Source: Methanobrevibacter arboriphilus JCM 13429 = DSM 1125 (GTDB taxonomy: Archaea; Methanobacteriota; Methanobacteria; Methanobacteriales; Methanobacteriaceae). From it: a stretch of DNA of 64,000 bases. Within the stretch, counting starts at the first letter, position 1, and each line of letters starts with the position of its first letter. Below the pieces are notes generated by a model. That model was not told the DNA's origin, did not search any database, and worked only from the letters and a program-made list of their open reading frames with translations. Shown here piece after piece: positions 8,571-17,699 of this stretch. Both the position numbers and the translations under genes were made by a program. The stretch lies in assembly GCF_002072215.1 (NCBI RefSeq), contig NZ_JXMW01000006.1, positions 186,001 to 250,000 on the forward strand, given 5' to 3'.

Positions 8571-9665
8571 TTACATATTTTCTTCTTTTAACCCACTACT
8601 TTTAAGAATATTTACAACATCCTCATCACTCAAGTCATAGTGATAAAATTCTTTATAAAACATCTTAACTTCAGATTTAAGATCAATATCTGAGTATTTA
8701 TCTGGATATATGACTTTAGCAGTCCATGGAATACCAATAATTATATTTGCACCAGGAGGCCTGTCAAACCATTTAAATGGAGATTGTGGAGACAAATAAA
8801 CTTGTTTATTTTTAACTGCATCAATATCCGCCCATTTAGAATTATTGTAAACCTTTTGATAAAAGTCAGGACTAGTAGTTATTATAACCTCAGGATTCCA
8901 TTTAATAACTTGTTCAATTGAAACATCAACTTGTCCAACCCCTTCTTGCAGTTGAATATCTGCAACATTCTTTCCACCAACAATATCAATTAATTGAGCA
9001 TGGAGAGAACCACTAGGGTCTGTTTGAAGACCTTCATCACCTTCAGCATAATAAACCCTCTTTTTCTCATTATCAGGAATAGAACTTGAAACTTTTTCAG
9101 TTTTATCAAGATATTTATTAGTAAAATCAATCAATTTATTAGCTTTATCCTCAGCACCAAGTAATTTCCCCATAAATTCAATTGAGGGAGTAATTTTAGT
9201 AACATCAGAGTTATCAGTAACTCCAACAACAGAAATAGTTCCAAATTTAGTTTGTCTTTCATTTACAGTAGCTAAATCAACATCACCCATAGCTCCTTCA
9301 ATTACAAGATCAGGATTAACAGAAATAATCTGTTCATAGCTACCATCTTGTCGTCCAAACCATCCACCAATTACTGGTAAATTAAGATATTTACTATTTA
9401 CATATTCTTTTTCTATATCCGTCCACTGATAATTCAGTCCACCTAATTTATCAGGAGTAAGCATATAAACCATTGTAGTCATAGGAGGAGAAGTAGCTAC
9501 TACATTTGAAACATCACTAGGAACAGTAATTGTCCTACCAACCATGTCAGTTATGGTGATATTTCCATCTTGAGATATAGATGAACCTGGGTTAAAGTAG
9601 TAAGCAATTCCAACACCAGAAACTATCAATATAGCTATGACCACAAGTATAATATTTTTATTAAT
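8571..9665 (-). CDS. ABC transporter substrate-binding protein (metal-chelate/cobalamin type)
   Basis: A BtuF/FhuD-like class III periplasmic binding protein: a membrane-anchored receptor that would bind an iron chelate or corrinoid outside the cell. Family features include ITDMVGRTITVP near the N-terminus, a central DPSGSLHAQLIDIVGGKNVAD segment, VSIEQVIKWNPEVII, and a final PPGANIIIGIPW block. There is an N-terminal transmembrane or signal segment (ILVVIAILIVSGVGIAYY) without a lipobox Cys. No permease or ATPase gene is adjacent. The start is unusual: the first standard codon is GTG at 9644 with no SD. ATT at 9665, eight bases after GGGG, gives a better Lys-containing signal N-region. It follows the methyltransferase gene by about 170 bases. 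Confidence 0.85.
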   Translation of the reverse strand: MNKNIILVVIAILIVSGVGIAYYFNPGSSISQDGNITITDMVGRTITVPSDVSNVVATSPPMTTMVYMLTPDKLGGLNYQWTDIEKEYVNSKYLNLPVIGGWFGRQDGSYEQIISVNPDLVIEGAMGDVDLATVNERQTKFGTISVVGVTDNSDVTKITPSIEFMGKLLGAEDKANKLIDFTNKYLDKTEKVSSSIPDNEKKRVYYAEGDEGLQTDPSGSLHAQLIDIVGGKNVADIQLQEGVGQVDVSIEQVIKWNPEVIITTSPDFYQKVYNNSKWADIDAVKNKQVYLSPQSPFKWFDRPPGANIIIGIPWTAKVIYPDKYSDIDLKSEVKMFYKEFYHYDLSDEDVVNILKSSGLKEENM

Positions 9666-9754
9666 ATTTACAACCCCATTAAGAAAATTAAATAAAATTA
9701 GTTATTTACTATTAAACTATCTATTTAAGCATAAATTACTTATTAGCATTAAAT

Positions 9755-9825
9755 TATCCATTAATATAGATTATCTTATTAAATTATCTTATTAATTATC
9801 TTATTAGATTATCTTATCCTATTTA
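9755..9825. repeat. Short tandem repeat upstream of the binding-protein gene
   Basis: Four imperfect copies of an AATTATCTTATTA-like 13-14-bp unit lie between the methyltransferase and binding-protein genes. There is no coding potential. It may simply be slippage-generated spacer. Confidence 0.5.
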
Positions 9826-9833
9826 ATGCTAAA

Positions 9834-10664
9834 TTACTTAATTTTCCACCACATTAATACTAAATCAGCTTTATCTTCAAGATTCTCTAGCTTTCCATCC
9901 TCTTTATTAAGTGTTAAATTTTCTTCTAAAAATGGCCTTATTTTATCAACTTCCTCTTCAGAAAGATTATTCATCTTCCATTTCATTCTAATAAATGCAT
10001 CTTCAATATCATCATATTTTCTATTACCTACAAGGTCAAAATTTTCAATATTAGGATAGATACCTAAACTAACCAATAAATTAAATAAATAATCATAAGG
10101 TGCAAAATCAGGATAATCTTTTCCAATTTCCTCATAGAATTTCTTCTCTAATTTCCAATTATTCCTTCCAAATACAACTAAAAACACATATTTCTTAGCT
10201 ATTTTTTGAATATTTATAATTGTATCTTTAATTTCATGAATTCCCATAAAAGATCTTGAAGCAACAACAACATCAAATTTTCCAACATTATCAACGGTTG
10301 CATCTTCAATATCACTCTCAACAATATCAATATTATCAATATTATAATGTTCAATTCTTTGTTTGAGCATGTCAAGCATAACTGGTGAAGAATCAATAGC
10401 AGTTACAGATTTAACTTTTTCAGCTATCAATGAAGTTACAGCACCTTCACCACTTCCCAAGTCCAAAACTGTGTCCTCATCCCCAAGTATTAATTTAGGA
10501 ATTAACTTTTCATGATATTCATCTTTAACAGCTATTTTTTCAAAATGAATTTTCGGTGTATCTTTAGTCCACTTCTTTTCTCTTTTCTTAGACCCAACTT
10601 CATTTGCCCAAGCTTTTTCCCAGTCAAAATCATTGGGATCTTTTATACAATCATTAGAATCCAT
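9834..10664 (-). CDS. Class I SAM-dependent methyltransferase
   Basis: A 276-residue Rossmann-fold methyltransferase. Motif I is VLDLGSGEG (about 66-74), followed by an acidic residue at the end of strand 2 (VTAIDSS) and VESDIED as motif II/III. The N-terminal 50 residues are charged and contain a DPNDFDWEKAW segment shared with the second copy near 20.1 kb. The C-terminal part (KWKMNNLSEEEVDK...LVLMWWKIK) is also shared. The substrate is unknown. The neighbour is a chelate/corrinoid-type binding protein, so a role in metal or cofactor uptake is possible but only an inference. The ATG is preceded by GGTAAT. Confidence 0.85.
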   Translation of the reverse strand: MDSNDCIKDPNDFDWEKAWANEVGSKKREKKWTKDTPKIHFEKIAVKDEYHEKLIPKLILGDEDTVLDLGSGEGAVTSLIAEKVKSVTAIDSSPVMLDMLKQRIEHYNIDNIDIVESDIEDATVDNVGKFDVVVASRSFMGIHEIKDTIINIQKIAKKYVFLVVFGRNNWKLEKKFYEEIGKDYPDFAPYDYLFNLLVSLGIYPNIENFDLVGNRKYDDIEDAFIRMKWKMNNLSEEEVDKIRPFLEENLTLNKEDGKLENLEDKADLVLMWWKIK

Positions 10665-11230
10665 AATATTACCTATTTTTAATTTATTTAAATTGAATTA
10701 AATTATAATCAAGTATACACAAAACGAAATGCCCTACATACAAAACGAAATGTATTATTATACATAACATTTTACTCATAATTATATTTAAAGCTATCTA
10801 AAACCTTAAAAAAAGAAAATAAAATTTTTAAAAAAAATATAATCATATGAATGATATAAACTATCACTATAATTATAATTTAAAATTAATAATAAAATAA
10901 TGAAAAAATAAGTCGAAATGTATATATATTCAATACGAAATATTATTATTATGCAGTTATTATTATCTATGCAATTAATAATTATAAACCAAAAATTAAT
11001 ACCCTAATCAATTGTTTTAATCTTTATTGTTGTTTTATGGAAAAACAGGGTAGCTAATTTTTTAAATAATAACTGTAAAAATGGTTTAAAAATAGTTTAA
11101 GTAATAATTAATTTTTAAAATCTCTTAAAAATTAATTGATTAATTAAAAAACTAGATTGAATTAGTGAAAGTAAATAAATGGCAATTTAGAAACTAAAAA
11201 CTAATTTATGATAAAATTGGAGATGATCAA
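10665..11230. promoter_or_regulatory. Divergent control region with CGAAAT repeats
   Basis: This region lies between the minus-strand methyltransferase and the plus-strand adhesin. Two identical 13-mers, ACAAAACGAAATG, start at 10719 and 10740 (21 bp apart), 55-88 bases before the methyltransferase start. Two more CGAAAT words occur at 10914 and 10936 (22 bp apart). CpG is otherwise scarce in this spacer. Further right, TACCCT (about 11000-11005) and AGGGTA (about 11048-11053) could pair in the adhesin leader. No gene is seen. Confidence 0.45.
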
Positions 11231-12994
11231 ATTAAGAATATTAAATTAAGATTAATGTTCCTATTAGTACTTTTCGTAGCTATAGGAACAATGACTTCGT
11301 CTGTATCTGCAGCAACATGGAATATAGATGATGGAGCTGATTTATCTACTATCCAATCTATAATTAATGGAGCAGGAGTAGGAGATATAATAAGTTTTGC
11401 AACTGATGGTGCTTATAATCTTGCTGGTTCAATAAACATTAGTAAAAGTTTGACAATTTTAGGTAACGGTGCTTCAATAACTGGAGTTCAAAATGCTAAT
11501 ACATATATATTCAATTTAGCAGTTAATAATTCTGCTCCAGAAATATTCAAAGATATTTCTATATCTAACTTTACTTTAAATGCTATGTCTACAATAAATG
11601 TAGCTAACGGAGCAAACAATATAACCCTTGATAACCTTACACTTAAAGGAAATAACACTAACAATGGAACTGGGATTAATACTCGTGGTGTAATTGGATT
11701 AACAATAAATAATGTTGTAGCAAGTAATTTCCGTGACGCTATTGGTGTTGGTGGAGGAAATAATACAGTTATAACTAATAGTAATTTCCATGATCTTGGA
11801 AGAAATGCTATGTCATTTTTCCAAAATGCAGGAAATATATTAGTTGATAATAACAATCTTACTAATGCTCAGTATGGAATTTTCTTCGGAGGAGGAGTAA
11901 AACATATAGTAATTAGTAACAATAACATTACAGGCATGAGCAGAATTGGATTAGGTCTTGTTAAAGCTGCTGAAACTGCTAGTATGATAAATAACACAAT
12001 AGTCAATAATAATATTGGTATTGTTATTAAAGCTGGAGACACAAACCATGGTTCACCAACTCAAGTAAATGATATCTTAATCGATGGTAACAACATAAGC
12101 AACAATTCATTAATAGGAATATTATTAGAAAACATCCCTGAATCCAATATTGCAAAAGAAATAAACATAACTGATAACAACAATATAACTGGAAATGGTA
12201 ATGGATACCGTGAATTAATGAACTGGTCTGAAAGCGAGTGGAATACTGAAATAAATAACAGCTTCAACATTGTTAAAAACTACTATATAGAAGATGCTCC
12301 TGTAACCAGTCCTTTATTAACTATTACAGACACAATAAGCACAAATGTCGTGAAAAATGGTGGAAAGCTAATATATACTTTAACTGTTAAAAACATTGGA
12401 AATGGAACATCAGATGCAATAACTATTGATACAGGACTATTATCTAGTATTGCGAACTCTGTTGTAACATACAAATCTACTGGAGCATTCTCTAATAATA
12501 AATGGACTATAAATGGCTTAAATACTGGAGATACTGCATCTTTAGTACTTGAAGTTCAAACTAAAAAAGCAGGAACTCAAAACATTATTTCAACATTAAA
12601 AACTTCAACACAAAACGATACTTCAACAAATCCAACAAAATTAACTGTAAACAAAGATATTAAATTATCTAGTAGTAATGCATTCAGTGCAAATAAAGTA
12701 AAGAGAAATAAATATTTCTATGTAACAACTACAATTAAAAACACTGGATTAGATAACTCCAGTACATTCAATAGTAAAATAGCAACCACCAAAGGATTAA
12801 AAGTAGCAGCAACAAGTAAAAGTAGCTATGCATCATACAACAAAAAAAGCCAAACATGGACAGTCAAAAAAGTTCCTGCTAAGAAGACAGTAACCTTAAA
12901 AATGAAAGTCAAAGCAACAAAAATTGGAACACAAAAAGTAAAAGTAACAACAAACGGCAAATCACAAACCAAATCTGTAAAAGTTGTCAAATAA
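11231..12994 (+). CDS. Adhesin-like surface protein, beta-helix with C-terminal cationic domain
   Basis: A secreted surface protein of about 587 residues. After a signal peptide (KNIKLRLMFLLVLFVAIG, cleavage near SVSA/ATW) comes a right-handed parallel beta-helix with many Asn-rich NNxI rungs (to about residue 345). Next is a DUF11/CARDB-like Ig domain (LTITDTISTNVVKNGG onward). Last is a strongly basic C-terminal domain with TWTVKKVPAKKTVTLKMKVKA that recurs in the next gene. It probably mediates attachment or carbohydrate contact. The first ATG is at 11255, but it truncates the signal peptide. ATT at 11231 sits directly after GGAGATGATCAA, a good SD, and restores a Lys-rich N-region. Confidence 0.85.
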   Translation: MKNIKLRLMFLLVLFVAIGTMTSSVSAATWNIDDGADLSTIQSIINGAGVGDIISFATDGAYNLAGSINISKSLTILGNGASITGVQNANTYIFNLAVNNSAPEIFKDISISNFTLNAMSTINVANGANNITLDNLTLKGNNTNNGTGINTRGVIGLTINNVVASNFRDAIGVGGGNNTVITNSNFHDLGRNAMSFFQNAGNILVDNNNLTNAQYGIFFGGGVKHIVISNNNITGMSRIGLGLVKAAETASMINNTIVNNNIGIVIKAGDTNHGSPTQVNDILIDGNNISNNSLIGILLENIPESNIAKEINITDNNNITGNGNGYRELMNWSESEWNTEINNSFNIVKNYYIEDAPVTSPLLTITDTISTNVVKNGGKLIYTLTVKNIGNGTSDAITIDTGLLSSIANSVVTYKSTGAFSNNKWTINGLNTGDTASLVLEVQTKKAGTQNIISTLKTSTQNDTSTNPTKLTVNKDIKLSSSNAFSANKVKRNKYFYVTTTIKNTGLDNSSTFNSKIATTKGLKVAATSKSSYASYNKKSQTWTVKKVPAKKTVTLKMKVKATKIGTQKVKVTTNGKSQTKSVKVVK

Positions 12995-13003
12995 TTAATA
13001 TCT

Positions 13004-13075
13004 AAGTAAGAAGTAAATTAAATTTAAAGATTAAATTAAATTTATACAATTAGCTTCTTACTTTTTAATTTTTAT
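13004..13075 (+). terminator. Inverted repeat with T-rich tail after the first adhesin
   Basis: A perfect 10-bp inverted repeat pairs AAGTAAGAAG (13004-13013) with CTTCTTACTT (13054-13063). The 40-base loop is AT-rich and partly self-complementary. The sequence after it is T-rich. It begins ten bases after the stop codon and is a reasonable terminator or 3'-end stabiliser. Confidence 0.45.
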
Positions 13076-13289
13076 TTTAGCTTATTTTTGATATCTTTAA
13101 ATTTGATATCATTTAAATTTTCTAAATTATACATACTATTAAATTATTAATAATCGTGTTAATATTATTAATATTATTTTTAATACTATTATTAATATTA
13201 TTAATAGTATCCCTATAGTTATAACAACTATATATTTATTATTATATTCTTTAGATTCCAAAATACATTAATTAAGAGAGGTGCTTAAA

Positions 13290-15224
13290 ATAAATTCAAA
13301 AAAAATTCTTTTTTTAGGAATGATTTTTTCACTATTAATAGTTTTATCTCCTTTAGGAACTAATACAAGTTATGCTGCTACATGGACAATTGATTTTCAA
13401 GATCAGCAAATGCCATATAATATGGACCATATACAAGGAATAATTGATAATGCTTCAAGTGGAGACACAATACTATTTAAAGGAAGTACATACACACATT
13501 TAGCTAATATTATTGTAAATAAAACATTGAATATAGTAAGTGATGTTGGAACTGTACTTAGTAGTTGTCCATCTAATCCCCAAGAACCAATATTTAGAAT
13601 ACTAAGTGGTGGAAGTGGATCTACAATTGAAGGATTCAATATTAATGCAAAAGAAGCTGGAATTATAATTGATAATGCAACTAATGTAAAAATAGGCAAT
13701 AATAATATTACAGCTGAAGGCATAGCAATTACAGTTTTAGATAGCTTAAATATAGTTATTAGTAATAATACAATAAATAACTCAGGAACTGCAATATCAT
13801 CAGATAATTCAAATAATACAGTGATAAAAAACAACACTATCACAAACAATGATGAAGGCATAATCTCCACTGGAAATACAAACAACACTGAAATATCATA
13901 CAACAATATCTCAAATAATAATGGTTTTGGTGTGTATTTCAATAATAATGGAGAATTACAAGATAATATAAAAGTATTATACAACTACATCGAAAATCAA
14001 GGTCAATCTGGAATTTATATTAATAGTAGTTATAATATTCTTGGTATTATAAGTAATATGATAACTAATAATAATAAAAATGGAATCTATATGGATTCTG
14101 GTACCAATACATCAGGCCAACCAACCATTGAATATAACTATCTATTATATAATACGGGGTTTAATGAATTTCAAATTCAAAGAGTTCAAATAGACGATAA
14201 TAATCGTGCAGTTTTAGTTATAGGATATAATTTCTATGGTACAAATGATAGAAGTGGAGTGCGAGTATGTTCTAAAACAACTACTGGAATAATATTAGCA
14301 GAGTTATCAGAAATATCAAAAGGTATGTTCCAAGTAGCTTATAAAACAAATGACACTAAACAACTAATTACAGAAATGATTCCTAATTATGTGAAGGTCT
14401 ATCTTAATAACAATAGTCAATATCAATATGTTTTAGTGAAAAATGGAACTGGAATAGCTGATTTTAGAGAATATAATTATAGTTCTACTGGAAATGAGAT
14501 TTATACATATTTTTTAAGTAAAAATGCATTATCTATAAATGATAACAATATACCTCAAAAATCAATAAGTATTAATTCAAGAATTTCATCTCCAACTATT
14601 AAAACTGGTCAAACCGCTAAATATACAATAACTGTTTCAAATATTGGACAAAAATTAATTAAAAGCATAAATATCAAAAATATGATTCCTAACTTTGCTA
14701 TAAAAAGTTTTAGTACAAATATAGGATCATTTAATAAAAACAATAAAATATGGACAGTGAATTCTTTAAAAGCTAATGAAAAAGCAATTTTAAATGTTTA
14801 TATAACTCCTAATAAAGCAGGAACTTTTAAAAACACAGCTACACTAACTGGTGATGGCTTCAATAAAAAATCAAGTTTAACTAGTTTAAAAGTTAATCCT
14901 GCAGTTGAAGTTAAAAATTCTAATAAAATTAATACTAAAAAAATCAGAAAGAACAAATATGTCACAGCATACACAACTATTAAAAATTATGGAACATCTT
15001 CTAAAAATATAAAAGTTAGAATTTCACCATCCAAAGGACTCAAAGCTTACAATGTAAACTATAAAACTAAATACAGTAAAAAAACAAATAAATGGACAGT
15101 AAAATTACCTGCTAAAAAATCAGTGACATTAAAAATGAAGCTAAAAGGAACCACCAAAGGAACTAAAAAAGTTGCATTCAATGTAAATGGTAAAAAACAA
15201 AATAAATATGTGAAAGTGGTTTAG
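13290..15224 (+). CDS. Adhesin-like surface protein, beta-helix with C-terminal cationic domain
   Basis: A second surface protein (about 645 residues) with the same plan: signal peptide (KKILFLGMIFSLLIVLSPLG), Asn-rich beta-helix to about residue 310, a YGTN-containing helix-capping region, a DUF11-like domain (SSPTIKTGQTAKYTITVSNIGQ), and a basic terminal domain with KWTVKLPAKKSVTLKMKLKG. GTG at 13281 is in frame but forms part of the SD (GAGGTG, 13278-13283). The best-placed start is ATA at 13290, six bases after it. It is probably secreted and held to the pseudomurein wall by the basic domain; that last point is inference. Confidence 0.85.
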   Translation: MNSKKILFLGMIFSLLIVLSPLGTNTSYAATWTIDFQDQQMPYNMDHIQGIIDNASSGDTILFKGSTYTHLANIIVNKTLNIVSDVGTVLSSCPSNPQEPIFRILSGGSGSTIEGFNINAKEAGIIIDNATNVKIGNNNITAEGIAITVLDSLNIVISNNTINNSGTAISSDNSNNTVIKNNTITNNDEGIISTGNTNNTEISYNNISNNNGFGVYFNNNGELQDNIKVLYNYIENQGQSGIYINSSYNILGIISNMITNNNKNGIYMDSGTNTSGQPTIEYNYLLYNTGFNEFQIQRVQIDDNNRAVLVIGYNFYGTNDRSGVRVCSKTTTGIILAELSEISKGMFQVAYKTNDTKQLITEMIPNYVKVYLNNNSQYQYVLVKNGTGIADFREYNYSSTGNEIYTYFLSKNALSINDNNIPQKSISINSRISSPTIKTGQTAKYTITVSNIGQKLIKSINIKNMIPNFAIKSFSTNIGSFNKNNKIWTVNSLKANEKAILNVYITPNKAGTFKNTATLTGDGFNKKSSLTSLKVNPAVEVKNSNKINTKKIRKNKYVTAYTTIKNYGTSSKNIKVRISPSKGLKAYNVNYKTKYSKKTNKWTVKLPAKKSVTLKMKLKGTTKGTKKVAFNVNGKKQNKYVKVV

Positions 15225-15962
15225 AATTAGAAGTAATTTAGAATTAAATTTATTTCTAAATTCTATCTAAAATAGCATTAGTAAATTAAATACATGTAAG
15301 ATTTAATATAAATAAGTTAAATGCATCTTTTTAGATTATTTAACTTATATCCATGTATTAATCACTTTTATATTGATTATTATAATTATTTTTACAATAC
15401 TTTTCATAATATTTAAATTTACAATTATTTAAATTTATTTCAAATTTACATATTATTTCTGATTATTTTTTAAATTTTTTAAATATTATTATTTATAAAA
15501 ATTATTTGGATTAAAATAAAAGTTAAAACTATTTCTAAATAAAACTATTTCTAAAAATTATCAAAAATATGAAAATTACCAAAAATAAAAATACTAATTT
15601 TTAAATACAATGTGAAATAAAATATATAACGTTGATAAGCATATATTATTATATATATTATAAAAATTAAAATTTTAAATTAAGTTTAAATTTAATATTA
15701 AATCTAAACTTAATTTAAAATAAATTAAATAGAAATTCTATTAGATTATAACAAAATTCAGTAGATTATAATAGTTTTTAATGATTTTTATCAAAGACCA
15801 TATTAAAATCAAAATTATAAATTAATAGAAATTATATAAATTAATAATTTTAATAGGAATCCAATTCAAGATATGATAATTTAATCCTATTGATATAATT
15901 TAATCTTTTTAATAAAAAACTTCTATTAATTTATATTCTTAAAATAAACCAAAGATGAAATT
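15225..15962 (+). other. Spacer before the ExbB-type cluster, with a hairpin
   Basis: A 9-bp inverted repeat (AATTTAGAA at 15235-15243, TTCTAAATT at 15254-15262) just after the adhesin stop may act as a terminator. The remaining 700 bases are AT-rich, including a run of AAATTTAATATTAAA-like sequence at about 15660-15720. A TATA-containing promoter for the next gene must lie here but cannot be picked out. No gene is evident. Confidence 0.45.
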
Positions 15963-17690
15963 ATGAAAAACAAAAAAAATATATTAATTGTTTTATTATT
16001 TATTAGTTTAATAGCTATAGTGAGTATTAATACAGCTACAGCTAAAACAATAAATATTAATGATGCTTCATCTTATAATCAAACTGGATTATCATTAAGT
16101 GAACAACTCCAAAAAATAATTGATACAGCTACAGCAGGAGATACAATTAAATTTTTAGGAAGTTTTTACGAAGACTTAACTTTAACAATAAACAAAAAAT
16201 TAAATATTATAAGTAATTCTGGAACAACAATAAGTGGTTCTGATAGTAGCTTACTAAAAACAATATTTTTCATAAATGGAAGTTCTGCATCAGGTACAAC
16301 AATTTCAGGTTTTAATTTGGATAATGACGATGGAAATGGAATAACATTAAACAACACTAAAAACATTAAAGTATCAAAAAATAATATAACTGCTAAAGAT
16401 TCTGGAATATCAGTTTCTAAAAGTTCCAATGTAACTATAAACAATAATAATATCACAAAATCAGATGAAGGGATTTCTTTAAAAGATAGTAATAATATCT
16501 ATGTTGAAAACAATAAAATAGATAATAATAATGAAGGAGTTTCTTTAGATAGTACAAATAACGTAGATATTAAAAGTAACAACATTACAAATAACAAGAA
16601 TGGAATTAGCTTAAAAAATACTAAAAAAACAAACATAATAAACAATAAAATAAACAATAATAAAAAATCAGGTATATACTCCTATAAAACTCAATATACT
16701 CAGATTAAATATAATAACATAAAAAATAATGAAGAGCATGGAATATTAGCCGAAAATATTCTTACAAATCTTAATTTAACACATAACAACATTTCTTATA
16801 ATCATTATGGAATACGTTTAGATTCTATTGATAATTCTTATGTTACAATGAAAACTAATTCTATCAAATATAATGTAGAAGGAATTAGTTTTGGTCCAAA
16901 TTATATTGATAATAAAGCAAAAGACATATCATCTAACGATATTTCAGCAAACACAGGTAAAGATGTTGAACTTAGAGATTCAAACTATAATACATTAGAA
17001 ATTGGACCCAACTGGTATGGAGCTAATGTTGGTTATTTAGCTAATATTTGCCCTAAGTTAAAGTCAGGAATGATACAATTTAAACTTAAAAGTGCTGGAA
17101 ATGGAGTTTATATGGGAGTTTTTACATATAATGGTCAGCCCATGACTGATTTACCTCCAATAGATGTTCTTTTCATAGTTAATGGAGAAAAAATATGGGT
17201 CACCACCGTAAATGGAGTAGCTACTATTAATTTTGGCAAAAATTTTGATAAAAATCAAGCAGGAGGAATTTTAAGCGCAATAGCAGGAGTGCAAAGATTT
17301 CAACTAGGAATTACCTATACTGAAAATATTAATAACAATAATAATGGAAAAACCCCTGTTAACGGAGGAACTGGAAATCTTGGAAATGGAGGTCTAGGAG
17401 GCCTAGGTATTGGAGGAAATGGTCTTGGAACCATTGGAATAGGTACTGGATCATCTGGAGGATCAAATCCTTCTTCAAATCAATTAAGTGAAGGAGCATC
17501 TTCGTCTTCTGGATCTAGTTCTGCAGCTCAATCTTCAACACAACAAGCTAAAATAATAAATATTGACGATGGAGAAAATTTATTTAAAATAGAAGATAGT
17601 CAAGCTTTAGGAATATTAATTATTGGACTACTTTTAGGTTCGATAATTGTGGGATATATGTTAAGAAGAGATAAAAAAATCTCATTTTAA
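15963..17690 (+). CDS. Beta-helix surface protein with Gly-rich linker and C-terminal membrane anchor
   Basis: 575 residues. The signal peptide is MKNKKNILIVLLFISLIA, with cleavage near ATA/KTI. Next comes a long run of beta-helix rungs (about 40-330) rich in NNxI and SNN, then a PNWYGAN motif typical of methanogen adhesin-like proteins. An Ig-like segment, a Gly/Asn-rich linker and a Ser-rich segment (about 455-530) follow. The C-terminus is a transmembrane helix (LGILIIGLLLGSIIVGYML) with a basic stop-transfer end (RRDKK). The two preceding adhesins lack such an anchor. It is followed after nine bases by a polytopic membrane protein gene and then by ExbB- and DUF2149-like genes, so it is likely the extracellular part of that module. 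Confidence 0.85.
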   Translation: MKNKKNILIVLLFISLIAIVSINTATAKTININDASSYNQTGLSLSEQLQKIIDTATAGDTIKFLGSFYEDLTLTINKKLNIISNSGTTISGSDSSLLKTIFFINGSSASGTTISGFNLDNDDGNGITLNNTKNIKVSKNNITAKDSGISVSKSSNVTINNNNITKSDEGISLKDSNNIYVENNKIDNNNEGVSLDSTNNVDIKSNNITNNKNGISLKNTKKTNIINNKINNNKKSGIYSYKTQYTQIKYNNIKNNEEHGILAENILTNLNLTHNNISYNHYGIRLDSIDNSYVTMKTNSIKYNVEGISFGPNYIDNKAKDISSNDISANTGKDVELRDSNYNTLEIGPNWYGANVGYLANICPKLKSGMIQFKLKSAGNGVYMGVFTYNGQPMTDLPPIDVLFIVNGEKIWVTTVNGVATINFGKNFDKNQAGGILSAIAGVQRFQLGITYTENINNNNNGKTPVNGGTGNLGNGGLGGLGIGGNGLGTIGIGTGSSGGSNPSSNQLSEGASSSSGSSSAAQSSTQQAKIINIDDGENLFKIEDSQALGILIIGLLLGSIIVGYMLRRDKKISF

Positions 17691-17699
17691 GGTGGAAAA

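Noticed and set aside
11000-11053. Riboswitch in the adhesin leader (TACCCT/AGGGTA pairing)
   Set aside because: Only six pairable bases with a long loop. It does not match any riboswitch consensus that I know.
13403-13984. A 193-codon antisense frame within the second adhesin
   Set aside because: Asn-rich beta-helix DNA gives hydrophobic antisense frames. No SD or family similarity supports it.
15963-17690. TonB-dependent receptor interpretation of the beta-helix gene
   Set aside because: The fold is a right-handed beta-helix with a single C-terminal membrane helix, not a 22-strand outer-membrane barrel, and archaea of this type have no outer membrane.
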